From: Helicovermis profundi
Lineage (GTDB): Bacteria; Bacillota; Clostridia; Peptostreptococcales; Acidaminobacteraceae
Direction of reading: 5' to 3'
DNA: 64,000 nt
NCBI RefSeq assembly: GCF_033097505.1
Contig: NZ_AP028654.1
Location: 2,128,001-2,192,000 of the forward strand
In this document: positions 37,784 to 46,122 of the stretch, one piece after another
How positions within the stretch are numbered: position 1 is the stretch's first letter
How the letters are laid out: each line of letters starts with the position of its first letter
The notes under the pieces: model-generated
What the model was told of the DNA's origin: nothing
The model's database searches: none
Seen by the model: the letters and a program-made list of their open reading frames with translations, nothing else
Translations under genes and position numbers: made by a program

Positions 37784-38125
37784 TACCTTTTAACTGCAAT
37801 GTGCTTCAGCGTCAGGAGTACCCACTAGATGCGTTTTATTTATAGTATTTTTTACCTTTTAACTGCAATGTATTTCAGCGTCAGGATCGGTCGCGAGGCG
37901 CATTTTATATATAGTATTTTTTTTACCTTTTAATGCAATGTACTTCAGCGTCAGGATCAGCCACGAGGCGCATTTTATATATAGTATTTTTTTTACCTTT
38001 TATCTGCAATGTGCTTCAGCGTCAGAATTAGCCACTAGGCGCATTTTATTTTTAGTATTTTTTTACCTTTTAAATGCAATATACTTCAGCGTCAGGATCG
38101 GCCGCTAGGCGCATTTTATTTATTA
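37733..38125 (-). repeat. tandem array, six units of 69-71 bp, each with a micro-ORF
   Basis: Unit starts (CTTCAGCGTC or variant): 37733, 37804, 37873, 37943, 38014, 38084. A 30-nt GC-rich core without indels alternates with an AT-rich linker whose length varies. On the minus strand five cores open an ATG frame, e.g. MRLVADPDAEVHCIKR (from 37973) and MRLVANSDAEAHCR (from 38044); other ATGs are at 37763, 37903 and 38114; unit 2 has ACG. Asp-Ala-Glu is invariant and a Cys near the end occurs in five of six. AAAAGGTAAA lies 16-18 nt before the start codon in units 1-5. Unit 6 begins at the stop codon of the LUD gene. Confidence 0.9.
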
Positions 38126-38764
38126 GTATCCTAATGTTTTATTTACGATTATTACTTTTATTCTATCTTTATTTGCTTGTTTTTTTATTACTACGTAATC
38201 GTTGCATATTCTGTCTTTACTTGAGCAATCGACGCAGTATCCAGTTTTAGCACATGGTGTATTTCTACTTAACCTTTTTGCATTAGCTGGAGCTGATATT
38301 TCTTTATTTCTTTTTATTGCGTCGTCTAGGTTTTTAACTAATTTATTTATTCCGACTACAACAATTACTTTTTTGGGGCCATATATCATAGCTGCAACTC
38401 TATTTCCATTTCCATCAACATTATAAAGCTCACCATTTTCAGTAATGGCATTACTACTTGAAAAATACACATCAGTGTCAAAACTTTCAAAGTATATTTT
38501 TTTAATATCTTCCCCAGTTAATCCTTCTTTATATCTATCTAAAAAATTAATATTTTTATGTCTTAAATAGTCAATCACTCCTGTTTCAAATAAAGTCATT
38601 GAACCACCAAGTGATACCTTCATATTATCTTTAATAAAACTATCTATTTTATTAATTAATTCAGTTTCATCTCGAACAAAAAAAGCATCCATATTATTTT
38701 TTCTAAAATTATCAATCGTTTTTTCAATTTTCTTAGAATTTAACCATTCAATATTTTTACTCAT
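38123..38764 (-). CDS. LUD-domain protein (LutC/YkgG-like)
   Basis: Single LUD domain of 213 residues, the family formerly DUF162. Conserved signatures are VSLGGSMTLFETGVIDYL (about 53-70), YFSSSNAITENGELYNVDGNGNRVAAMIYGP (in part, about 103-132) and VVVGINKLV. The family includes LutC of lactate oxidation, but stand-alone clostridial members are not proven to act on lactate. A C-terminal cysteine group (CAKTGYCVDC, then CNDY) could bind metal. ATG with AAAGGAG. The stop codon forms the start of the 70-bp repeat array. Confidence 0.9.
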   Translation of the reverse strand: MSKNIEWLNSKKIEKTIDNFRKNNMDAFFVRDETELINKIDSFIKDNMKVSLGGSMTLFETGVIDYLRHKNINFLDRYKEGLTGEDIKKIYFESFDTDVYFSSSNAITENGELYNVDGNGNRVAAMIYGPKKVIVVVGINKLVKNLDDAIKRNKEISAPANAKRLSRNTPCAKTGYCVDCSSKDRICNDYVVIKKQANKDRIKVIIVNKTLGY

Positions 38765-38838
38765 ATACAGCTCCTTTTTTTCGATTCCTTAGTTTTCTAG
38801 CTTCATAACTAGTAAAACTCACTATGAAACCAATGAAT

Positions 38839-39651
38839 TCACTTTCCTGAAAGCATTTCTATTATTTCTTCATTTGTAGGTTTCAACTCTTCTGGAATTT
38901 CCTTTCTACAAGATAAAAGACCAAAATTATATTCATCAACTTTTTCTAATTGTTCAACTGAATAGTCTACATCTTTATATCCTAAGGATTCAACTAATTT
39001 CATTATAAATTCAGAATGAGCTATTAAATCATCATTACAAATATGAAAAATACCAGTATATTTATTATCAACAACATATCTTATTTGTTTTGCTAAAGAA
39101 ATATCCAATGTATTATTTATAAATAAATTATTATATACAATAATTTTTTTCCCATTTTCAAGTGAATCTTTTAAATCTTTCATTCTAGGAGAAGTTTCTC
39201 CCCAAACAATTGGTAATCTAAAAATAGTTAATTTATCACCTAAAATATTTTTCAATTCTCTTTCGCAGTCAATTTTAAATTTACCATATTTTGTTTCAGA
39301 TTTTGGAATATCAATTTCATAATGTGGTCTATCTTTTAAATTATCAAAAACATTTGCAGTTGAAATAAAATAATATTTTCCACCATTCTCTTGAATATAA
39401 TTTGCAGATATTGAATGAAATTCTATTTGTTCTCTATAATTACCCCTAATTGAGGAAATTATTATATCTGGTTTAATTTCATTTAATAATTCTTTTAATC
39501 CCTCTGAATCTTTTAAATCAACTTTATACTTGTTATCATCATTAATTTTACCACTTTTATATGTTCCATATACGTAATAGTCGTTTTTAAACTCATTACA
39601 TAGTGCATTTCCTACTAAACCAGTTGACCCTAAAATCAACATCCTTTTCAT
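38839..39651 (-). CDS. NAD(P)-dependent sugar epimerase/reductase, RmlD-like
   Basis: Short-chain extended Rossmann protein of 270 residues with the cofactor motif MLILGSTGLVGNAL (4-17) and catalytic YGKFK (YxxxK, about 137). It resembles RmlD_sub_bind, the dTDP-4-dehydrorhamnose reductase family, including DIIISSIRGNYREQIE where RmlD has the sugar-binding loop. No other rhamnose genes are near, so its substrate is unknown; it might reduce another nucleotide sugar. ATG with GGGAGG. It precedes the LUD gene on the same strand by about 75 bp. Confidence 0.85.
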   Translation of the reverse strand: MKRMLILGSTGLVGNALCNEFKNDYYVYGTYKSGKINDDNKYKVDLKDSEGLKELLNEIKPDIIISSIRGNYREQIEFHSISANYIQENGGKYYFISTANVFDNLKDRPHYEIDIPKSETKYGKFKIDCERELKNILGDKLTIFRLPIVWGETSPRMKDLKDSLENGKKIIVYNNLFINNTLDISLAKQIRYVVDNKYTGIFHICNDDLIAHSEFIMKLVESLGYKDVDYSVEQLEKVDEYNFGLLSCRKEIPEELKPTNEEIIEMLSGK

Positions 39652-39841
39652 AAGAACCTCCCAAAATTATATGCTATAACTTACATACTTATTCAAACAT
39701 TTTTTTGTTAAAATATCAACACTTATTTTAATAATAATAAAAATATAAATTAATAATTATACTATTAAATTTTCAGAAAATACTGTCTAATTAATTTCAT
39801 TTATACTATAATATTTTTATAAGAAAATATATCAAAAGCGA

Positions 39842-40804
39842 GTGATTACTTTGAATGTTAAACGATACTCTAGAAAAGAAATGAAAATTTTTATAACCAA
39901 TATAATTGGCGAAAAGTGTGAAGTTATGCCTATTGGCAATCACGAACTAAATCGTCACTTAGTTTATAGAATAAATACAACAAATAATTCATTCGTTTTT
40001 AAATTTTATTATAAAAAAGAAGTCGCTGAAAATGAAATTCTTGCCTTAAGAGAAACTAAATTTATTGACATTCCTACACCTTCTATAATCGAAACTGGAT
40101 TTATCGAAGATGATAGAGAATGGCTTTTAATGAATCGTATAGAAGGATTCCCCTTAGCTAAATTTGCAAAATTTATCAATCATAATAATTTAAAAGATAT
40201 TTACTATGATATGGGCAAATTTTTAGCTAGGCTCCATAAACATTCTTCTTCTAAAGACTGTAGGTATTTTAAAGATACCACTAATTTAACAACTCAAACT
40301 TCTTGCAAAGCTTATTTTGAAAAACAAAATAATGATTTTATTGAAAATATCATAACTAATAATCTTAATTCTAATATTATTAGTAGTGCCATTAATTATT
40401 ATTATGCAAATTTGGATATACTCGATATTAAATCTAATTATAGTTTCTGCCATAATGATTATGATGGTCGAAATGTATTAATCGCTAAAACAAATGGCAC
40501 ATGGAAGATTTCAGCTATTCTTGATTTTGAAAGAAGTATGTATATGGATCGTACAATCGATTTTTGCTTTATGTACATAAATCAATTTCATTTTGACAAA
40601 ACATACGAAAATTCATTTTTTCAAGGCTACAAATCAGTTTATTCCCTGCCTACTAATTTTAAAAAACATTTTGAATTTTTTCTTCTAATTCAGTGTCTAA
40701 GACTTTTTTCATGGTCTAAAGATATAGTTCCTATGCTACATAAAACAAGCTATGATATCATTAAGGATATTCTTAACAATAACGTAAAAATAGATAATAA
40801 TTAA
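39842..40804 (+). CDS. phosphotransferase of the APH/choline kinase family
   Basis: Small-molecule kinase fold, 320 residues. The N-lobe has FVFKFYYKKEVAENEILAL (ATP-binding Lys and Glu) and the C-lobe the Brenner motif FCHNDYDGRNVLI (HxDxxxxN, about 214-223) and AILDFERSMYMDRTIDF (DFE metal site). The family phosphorylates aminoglycosides, choline, homoserine or sugars; no drug-resistance role can be assumed. Start is GTG 39842, or the TTG at 39851, which has GAGTGAT upstream. It is monocistronic and divergent from the epimerase gene. Confidence 0.83.
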   Translation: MITLNVKRYSRKEMKIFITNIIGEKCEVMPIGNHELNRHLVYRINTTNNSFVFKFYYKKEVAENEILALRETKFIDIPTPSIIETGFIEDDREWLLMNRIEGFPLAKFAKFINHNNLKDIYYDMGKFLARLHKHSSSKDCRYFKDTTNLTTQTSCKAYFEKQNNDFIENIITNNLNSNIISSAINYYYANLDILDIKSNYSFCHNDYDGRNVLIAKTNGTWKISAILDFERSMYMDRTIDFCFMYINQFHFDKTYENSFFQGYKSVYSLPTNFKKHFEFFLLIQCLRLFSWSKDIVPMLHKTSYDIIKDILNNNVKIDNN

Positions 40805-40813
40805 ATACCTCCA

Positions 40814-40868
40814 ATAAAAAAGCAATAAAACAATTTATCTTAATTTAATATTGTTTTACTGCCTTTTT
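40814..40868. terminator. bidirectional terminator between the kinase and GAPDH genes
   Basis: AAAAAGCAaTAAAACAAT pairs with ATTGTTTTAcTGCcTTTTT; T-rich on both strands. Confidence 0.75.
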
Positions 40869-40869
40869 T

Positions 40870-42081
40870 CTATTTTATATTCTTTATTGAATATTTTATT
40901 AATTCACTTAATGAATTAACATAATTTCCAAATTCATTATCATACCAACCAAATATTTTAGCATGAGTAACAGGAAGTTCAATTTTTCCTGCAACCCCAC
41001 TTTCAAAAAGCATAGAATTTGGTAGTGATAAAAATCCAGTTTTTGTATGTGTTTCATATCCTTCAATTACTACTGAAGCTCTTTTCCCTTTAAAATCAGA
41101 CGAAACATTTTGAATACTCGAAAATTCAAGCAACTTGTGATTAGAATTTTCGCTAGCAGATTTATAGATATCATTTAAATATTCATTGTTAATAACAGGA
41201 TTTCCACTTGTATCTAGAGAAGTCTTAAATGTTAAATTTAGTGTAACTAATGAAACTGTATTGCTTGGAATACGTACAGAATCCGCCATAAATCCGATTT
41301 TTTTAATTTCTGGAAGTACATACTCAAGTGCTTTTGCCGCACCAGTAGACGTAATAATAATGTTATTAAACACAGATCTATTTCTTCTTAAATCAACACT
41401 TCCGCTCTTAGGAAGAGAATCTAAAATTGTTTGATTATTAGTAGCTGCATGAATCGTACTCATTGAAGCTGTAATGATTTTAGAAGTTTCAATATTATCT
41501 AAAAGCGGTTTCATCATATGTGAAAGCGCAGTAGTAGTACAGCTTGCAGATGAAATGATTTTATGTTTATCAAAGTCTATGTCCGTATGATTAATTCCAA
41601 AAACAGTCATCGTAGTATCTATTGGAAACTTCTCTTTTGTTTTAAATGGTGCGCTACAAATTACTAATTCAGCTCCTGAATCAAGATGTCCCCTTATAGA
41701 TCCTTTTGGTTCACTAGAATTTTTACTTGGATCAAGAAAAACGCCCGTACAATCTACAACAAGCTTAACTTTGTATTTTTTCCAGTTTATATCTTTAGGA
41801 TTTCTATCAGTCACTAAAATTCGTATGAGCTTATCGTTAATTTTAAATGAAAATTCATCAATTTTTTCTAAATTTACAGTTTTGCCTGAATATCCATATA
41901 GAAATCTATCTAAAAAACCATACGTCGAATCTGTCATAATAAAATTAATAAAGGCATCAATTGAATTGCCAGTTTTCCTTCCAATATTAACGACAAATTC
42001 TTCAAATTCTTCATTCATTAAATTGTTCCAAAGTACTAATTTACCTATTCTACCCATTCCATTAATACCAAGTTTATTCAC
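40870..42081 (-). CDS. divergent glyceraldehyde-3-phosphate dehydrogenase homologue
   Basis: 403 residues, about 65 longer than standard GAPDH. NAD motif GINGMGRIGK (5-14); catalytic Cys181 in SSASCTTTALSHM, where housekeeping enzymes have SCTTN, so Asn is replaced by Thr; catalytic His211 in STIHAATNNQTILD instead of HAYTNDQ; IGFMADSVRIPSNTVSLVTL and WYDNEFGN are conserved. Extra residues lie in the N-terminal half (about 40-135). Catalytic Cys and His are kept, so it is probably an active dehydrogenase with an altered role. GTG with GGAGGTG. It stands alone, not in a glycolytic operon, with a palindrome in the leader. Confidence 0.87.
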   Translation of the reverse strand: MNKLGINGMGRIGKLVLWNNLMNEEFEEFVVNIGRKTGNSIDAFINFIMTDSTYGFLDRFLYGYSGKTVNLEKIDEFSFKINDKLIRILVTDRNPKDINWKKYKVKLVVDCTGVFLDPSKNSSEPKGSIRGHLDSGAELVICSAPFKTKEKFPIDTTMTVFGINHTDIDFDKHKIISSASCTTTALSHMMKPLLDNIETSKIITASMSTIHAATNNQTILDSLPKSGSVDLRRNRSVFNNIIITSTGAAKALEYVLPEIKKIGFMADSVRIPSNTVSLVTLNLTFKTSLDTSGNPVINNEYLNDIYKSASENSNHKLLEFSSIQNVSSDFKGKRASVVIEGYETHTKTGFLSLPNSMLFESGVAGKIELPVTHAKIFGWYDNEFGNYVNSLSELIKYSIKNIK

Positions 42082-42101
42082 AATGCACCTCCGCTTTTAC
42101 T

Positions 42102-42118
42102 GGGACTTCTTTAGTCCC
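42102..42118 (-). promoter_or_regulatory. palindrome GGGACT-N5-AGTCCC in the GAPDH leader
   Basis: 6-bp arms, 21 bp upstream of the GTG start, just before the ribosome binding site. Either an operator (its GGGAC recalls part of the CggR repeat, but the layout differs) or a leader hairpin. Confidence 0.4.
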
Positions 42119-42183
42119 TAGACGATATTGTACACTATATTTAATTAATATGCTACACTATTTTACTAAATAATTATTTTTGT

Positions 42184-42229
42184 ATATAACTAATAAAGAG
42201 TAGCCGTAGCTACTCTTTATTAGTTATAT
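42184..42229 (-). terminator. 21-bp perfect hairpin after the UPF0182 gene
   Basis: ATATAACTAATAAAGAGTAG and the next C form an exact inverted repeat around CGTA. It begins 8 bp past the stop codon. The T tract is weak, but stem length and position support termination. Confidence 0.7.
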
Positions 42230-42236
42230 TAATTTG

Positions 42237-44978
42237 TTATTTAATTTTTGATTTAATCACATTAATTAATTCTTCGAGCTTATCAATATCACCTTTTGAT
42301 TGATTTAAAGCTTGCTCGACTTGTATTAATAGTTCATTCAATGAGGCATCACTAATTACACTAGTAGTCGTATCTGTATTGGTATAATCTGTCTGTGAAC
42401 TTGAGCTATCAAACTTGTTAATACTAAACATACTATCTATTGCTTTTTCTAAAGTATCTTCCATAACTATTTTTTCTTTATATGCAATAATAACTCTTTT
42501 AAGTTCAGGTAAATTATTTGAGTTATCTGCTTGTAAATATATCGGTTCAATATATAACAAAGAATTGTTTATTGGTATAACCAAAATATTGCCTCTTAGT
42601 ACAGATGAACCTTGTTGACCCCATAAAGTTAATTGTGGTGAAATCTCTGAATTTTGATCAATTCTAGATTCAATCATCATAGGTCCTTGAACATTCTTAT
42701 CTTTTGGAAATCTATACATTACAATCTTTCCATAATTATCGCCGTCATTCCTTGCTATCAAAAGTGAATTCATATTAGCTTTTTCTTTTGGCGTAAACGG
42801 GATCGATAAAAGAAATTCAAGTTTTTTACTATCAGGAAGTTTAAACATCAAATAATTTGATTCAACATCTTGAACTTCGCTCATATATTTTTCTGTTGCA
42901 ATATCCCATACATCTTCACCATTATAAAAAACAGTTGGGTTATTTACATGATAAGATTTATAAACTCTAGCTTGAAGTTCAAATAAATCTTGTGGATATT
43001 TTACATGAGCAAACAAATACTTATCCATTTCAGATTTGTCTTTAAATGAATTCTTAAATATTTTTGAATACGTCTTAATAAGCGGATCATTTTTATCAAA
43101 TACATATAGATTAACTTCACCAGAATACGCATCAACTACCGCCTTAACTGAATTCCTAATGTAATTTGCTCTTCCAAATTTAGTAACATAAGGTTGGGAA
43201 TAAGGATGCATTGTACTTGTAGTATAACCATCAGCTATCCAGTACAATTTTCCATCTTCTTTATTTATAACTAAATATGGATTTTCATCATATTGAATAA
43301 AAGGTGTTAATGTTTTAAGTCTATCTACTATATTTCTATGAATAATAATCTTTGAGTCTTTTGTAATATTATTAGATAAAAGCATTTTCAAACTATTCTC
43401 TTCGATTGAAAATAACAACTTGTTTATTCCAGCAAGTGGTATTCCTCTATCACTATTAAATATGGTTCTTTTATTATCAGAACCACTTGGATAATCAAAT
43501 TCTTCTTCTCCAGTCTTAACTACAATATAATCATTATTGAGTTCTCCAAAATAAAGTTCTGGTCTTTCAATTTTTAAATCTGTATTGGTAGTTGGAGGTA
43601 AATTTTTAACCAATAGTTCGGGCTGACCGTTTTGAGTAATCTTATTTACTGGAGATACAACCGCACCATATCCATGCGTATAGATAAGATGTTTATTGAG
43701 CCAAGTTTGAGCTTTTTCGTCTAAACTATTTTGCTCCATCTCTCTTGCAGATATAAATACTTCAGTATATTTTCCATCAATCTGATACCTATCAATATCA
43801 ATATCATTAAATTTGTAATAAAGTCTAATTCCTTGAATTTGATTGTAAGTTTGTTTAAGTGGTCTATAATCATTAATTCTAATATTATCAACGATTTCAC
43901 TATTTTCTTCGATATCTTTTTTTGTCAAATCTTGATCAACAGGAAATTCTTTTTCCACAACTTTATCTAAATTATATGCTCTTTGAGTATTTTCAATATT
44001 ATACTCTAAAAATTTTGTTTCTTTTGAAATTTCATCAGGTTCTACAACAAATTTTTGTATAAACATAGCACTACCACCAGTTATTAAGGTTACTGCTAAG
44101 AATAATACTGGACCAACTAAAGAAAGTTTTAAGCTCCTTCTTTTAAATCCTATATAAATTCCTACTGATGATACTAGGGCAATCACCATTTGAATTCTAT
44201 AACTAACAAGTGTAACATTTATATCAGTATAACTTGCACCATATGCGACTCCTCTTGATGAAAACAAAAGTTCATAAGTCTTTAAATAATAGCTAAGTGC
44301 AAATAACACAAATATCATAGAACCAATAACAGTAACTTTAGTAATCATATAAGAATATACTTTTTTATTAGCAATTGAAGAAAAACTAACATTATTTCTA
44401 GGATTTAAGTACACTATATTATCCTTCGAAGGCGGGTAAAATCTTATAAGTATTAAATATGCCATAACTGTAGTTACAAGAAGCCAAAATGCTAACATAA
44501 AAACTGCATCAAGTACACTTCTCATAAGTGGATATGTGTAGATATAAAATGAAACATCATTGTGGAAAATTGGATCTTGGTAACCAAAGTTAAATTTATT
44601 TAGTTGCATCAAAATTTTCATCCACAGTAAACTTGTAAAGTTTAAAGAATACATAAATCCAAAAACAATTGAAAATACTAATGAAATAAGTTTATTTCTC
44701 TTAAATTCATTCTCTAAAGGTTTTTCAACAAAATGAAAATAATTCTTTACTAATGATTTTAGATAAATAAAAACAACTAAAGATATAAGAAAAAATACTG
44801 GTATGAAAATCTTAACTTTTGTAAAGAGTTGTACTGTAAATAACTCTTTGTAATTAACTGAAGAAAACCACAAATAATTCGTAATCAATCCAATTATCGG
44901 CTTAGTAAATGACACAAAAATAAATAATACTAAAAATATTAGTGTAAATATAACTTTAACTCTTTTCGAACTCTCCAT
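42237..44978 (-). CDS. UPF0182 family membrane protein
   Basis: Large conserved protein of unknown function (913 residues). The N-terminal third has about seven membrane helices (to about residue 305). The remaining 600 residues should face outside and carry family hallmarks such as YSGEVNLYVFD, HVKYPQDLFELQ, TPFIQYDENPYLV, and LTLWGQQGSSVLRGN with NNSLLYIEPIYLQAD. A Ser/Thr-rich linker and a C-terminal helical tail follow. ATG 44978 has AAAGAGGTG 6 nt upstream; an in-frame extension to 45023 is rejected. Monocistronic, with a strong hairpin after it. No biochemical role is established for the family. Confidence 0.93.
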   Translation of the reverse strand: MESSKRVKVIFTLIFLVLFIFVSFTKPIIGLITNYLWFSSVNYKELFTVQLFTKVKIFIPVFFLISLVVFIYLKSLVKNYFHFVEKPLENEFKRNKLISLVFSIVFGFMYSLNFTSLLWMKILMQLNKFNFGYQDPIFHNDVSFYIYTYPLMRSVLDAVFMLAFWLLVTTVMAYLILIRFYPPSKDNIVYLNPRNNVSFSSIANKKVYSYMITKVTVIGSMIFVLFALSYYLKTYELLFSSRGVAYGASYTDINVTLVSYRIQMVIALVSSVGIYIGFKRRSLKLSLVGPVLFLAVTLITGGSAMFIQKFVVEPDEISKETKFLEYNIENTQRAYNLDKVVEKEFPVDQDLTKKDIEENSEIVDNIRINDYRPLKQTYNQIQGIRLYYKFNDIDIDRYQIDGKYTEVFISAREMEQNSLDEKAQTWLNKHLIYTHGYGAVVSPVNKITQNGQPELLVKNLPPTTNTDLKIERPELYFGELNNDYIVVKTGEEEFDYPSGSDNKRTIFNSDRGIPLAGINKLLFSIEENSLKMLLSNNITKDSKIIIHRNIVDRLKTLTPFIQYDENPYLVINKEDGKLYWIADGYTTSTMHPYSQPYVTKFGRANYIRNSVKAVVDAYSGEVNLYVFDKNDPLIKTYSKIFKNSFKDKSEMDKYLFAHVKYPQDLFELQARVYKSYHVNNPTVFYNGEDVWDIATEKYMSEVQDVESNYLMFKLPDSKKLEFLLSIPFTPKEKANMNSLLIARNDGDNYGKIVMYRFPKDKNVQGPMMIESRIDQNSEISPQLTLWGQQGSSVLRGNILVIPINNSLLYIEPIYLQADNSNNLPELKRVIIAYKEKIVMEDTLEKAIDSMFSINKFDSSSSQTDYTNTDTTTSVISDASLNELLIQVEQALNQSKGDIDKLEELINVIKSKIK

Positions 44979-45187
44979 AAATTCACCTCTTTTTATAATA
45001 GACTGTAAATAACTTAAATTCATTATCTTACTTTATTAATACCCTTTTATATTATTCTATTCATTTTTTTTTAAACCTTTATATTTTACATCATATTATT
45101 AATAAATTTATCAATTAATTGTACATTGGAGATTATTATCAAGATTTTAGGGAATATACTATATATAGAGTAAAAGGCGGTGAAAAT

Positions 45188-46009
45188 ATGAGTAATATTC
45201 TTTTAATTGACAAGACACCTTCATCATATAGGATTAAAGAAATAGCACATAAATTAAATATTGGCATATATGAAGCTTCTAATTATATGCAAGCACTTAA
45301 TAAAGCAAATTCATTAATAGAAACGCTAGATTTAGTTATTATTGACGTTTTACTAGAAAAAGATAATGGTTTTGAATTAATAGAAACCTTAAAAAAAGAA
45401 CATCCATTTCTTCCAATTATCATTCTAACTTCTCTAAATACAAAAAAAAGTTTTGTTCGTGGAATTAAACTCGGCGTGAGTGATTACATCTTAAAACCAT
45501 TTGATGATGAAACTCTTATAAACAGACTGAAAAAAAATATGTCACATAAAAACCATATAAAAACACCAGAAAGAAAAATTGATTTTAATTCTTATTTAGA
45601 AACCGAATTATTAAAGTCCTCAAAGGGAAATTATCCTCTAAGCATTGGACTATTTACTTTTTACAACAATATTAGTGGTTTAGAAGAAAATTTAGAAGAA
45701 TACTACAAAGCACAAAATATTATTTATAAAAAATTTGAAAAATTGTTTTTTGAAACAGATTTTTTTACACCCTATGGATCAAAATATTTTCTTGTAGTTT
45801 TACCATTTTGTAAATTTGAAAATGTAAAAATTGTAAAGCAAAAAATTATTGAATATGGAAGCTCTTTATTAAAAGAACTTGGAATGAATTCATACGCAAT
45901 TTCAACGTCATTTGTAACTACTCCAAATGATGGAACTAAAAAAAATCATCTAATCGATAAATTAACCAATCAACTCAATAGTAATACAACAAATAAAACA
46001 AATAATTAA
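45188..46009 (+). CDS. response regulator with degenerate GGDEF-like output
   Basis: 273 residues. The receiver (about 1-120) has phospho-acceptor Asp53 in VIIDVLLEKDNGFE, the switch Thr in IILTSLNTKK and Lys in YILKPFDD, so it should be phosphorylated. The C-terminal half (about 140-260) has the strand-helix pattern of a GGDEF domain, but the loop reads PYGSKYFLVVLP where active enzymes have RYGGDEF, so it cannot make cyclic-di-GMP; it may bind GTP or a protein partner. ATG 45188 with AGGCGGTGA; a longer frame to 45119 is not needed. Divergent from UPF0182; no cognate kinase nearby. Confidence 0.85.
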   Translation: MSNILLIDKTPSSYRIKEIAHKLNIGIYEASNYMQALNKANSLIETLDLVIIDVLLEKDNGFELIETLKKEHPFLPIIILTSLNTKKSFVRGIKLGVSDYILKPFDDETLINRLKKNMSHKNHIKTPERKIDFNSYLETELLKSSKGNYPLSIGLFTFYNNISGLEENLEEYYKAQNIIYKKFEKLFFETDFFTPYGSKYFLVVLPFCKFENVKIVKQKIIEYGSSLLKELGMNSYAISTSFVTTPNDGTKKNHLIDKLTNQLNSNTTNKTNN

Positions 46010-46065
46010 ATTGTACTCAAAACTTTATTTTTTATGTTATAATATTCTCACTAACTTATTTTAGT

Positions 46066-46098
46066 CTTTATATCTCTGAGATATAAAGCTTTTTTTTA
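46066..46098 (+). terminator. terminator between the response regulator and MATE gene
   Basis: CTTTATATC / GATATAAAG stem followed by CTTTTTTTT. A consensus TATAAT lies just upstream (46038-46043), so a transcript starting there would meet this terminator in the MATE leader; this could be attenuation, but termination of the upstream gene is simpler. Confidence 0.85.
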
Positions 46099-46122
46099 GG
46101 CAATTTTATATTAGGAGTAACT

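Noticed and set aside
35041-38122. CtsR or HrcA (CIRCE) operator upstream of the ClpE-like gene
   Set aside because: No GGTCAAA direct repeats and no TTAGCACTC-N9-GAGTGCTAA found.
37733-38125. CRISPR array
   Set aside because: The whole 70-bp unit is conserved, including the would-be spacers; no cas genes lie nearby and repeat length and spacing do not fit.
39842-40804. Aminoglycoside resistance gene
   Set aside because: The fold is APH-like, but the family mostly contains housekeeping kinases and there is no mobile context, so a resistance call is not supported.
46038-46098. Riboswitch-like attenuator before the MATE gene
   Set aside because: Only a -10-like box and a terminator are visible; no aptamer signature. 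The terminator most simply belongs to the response regulator gene.
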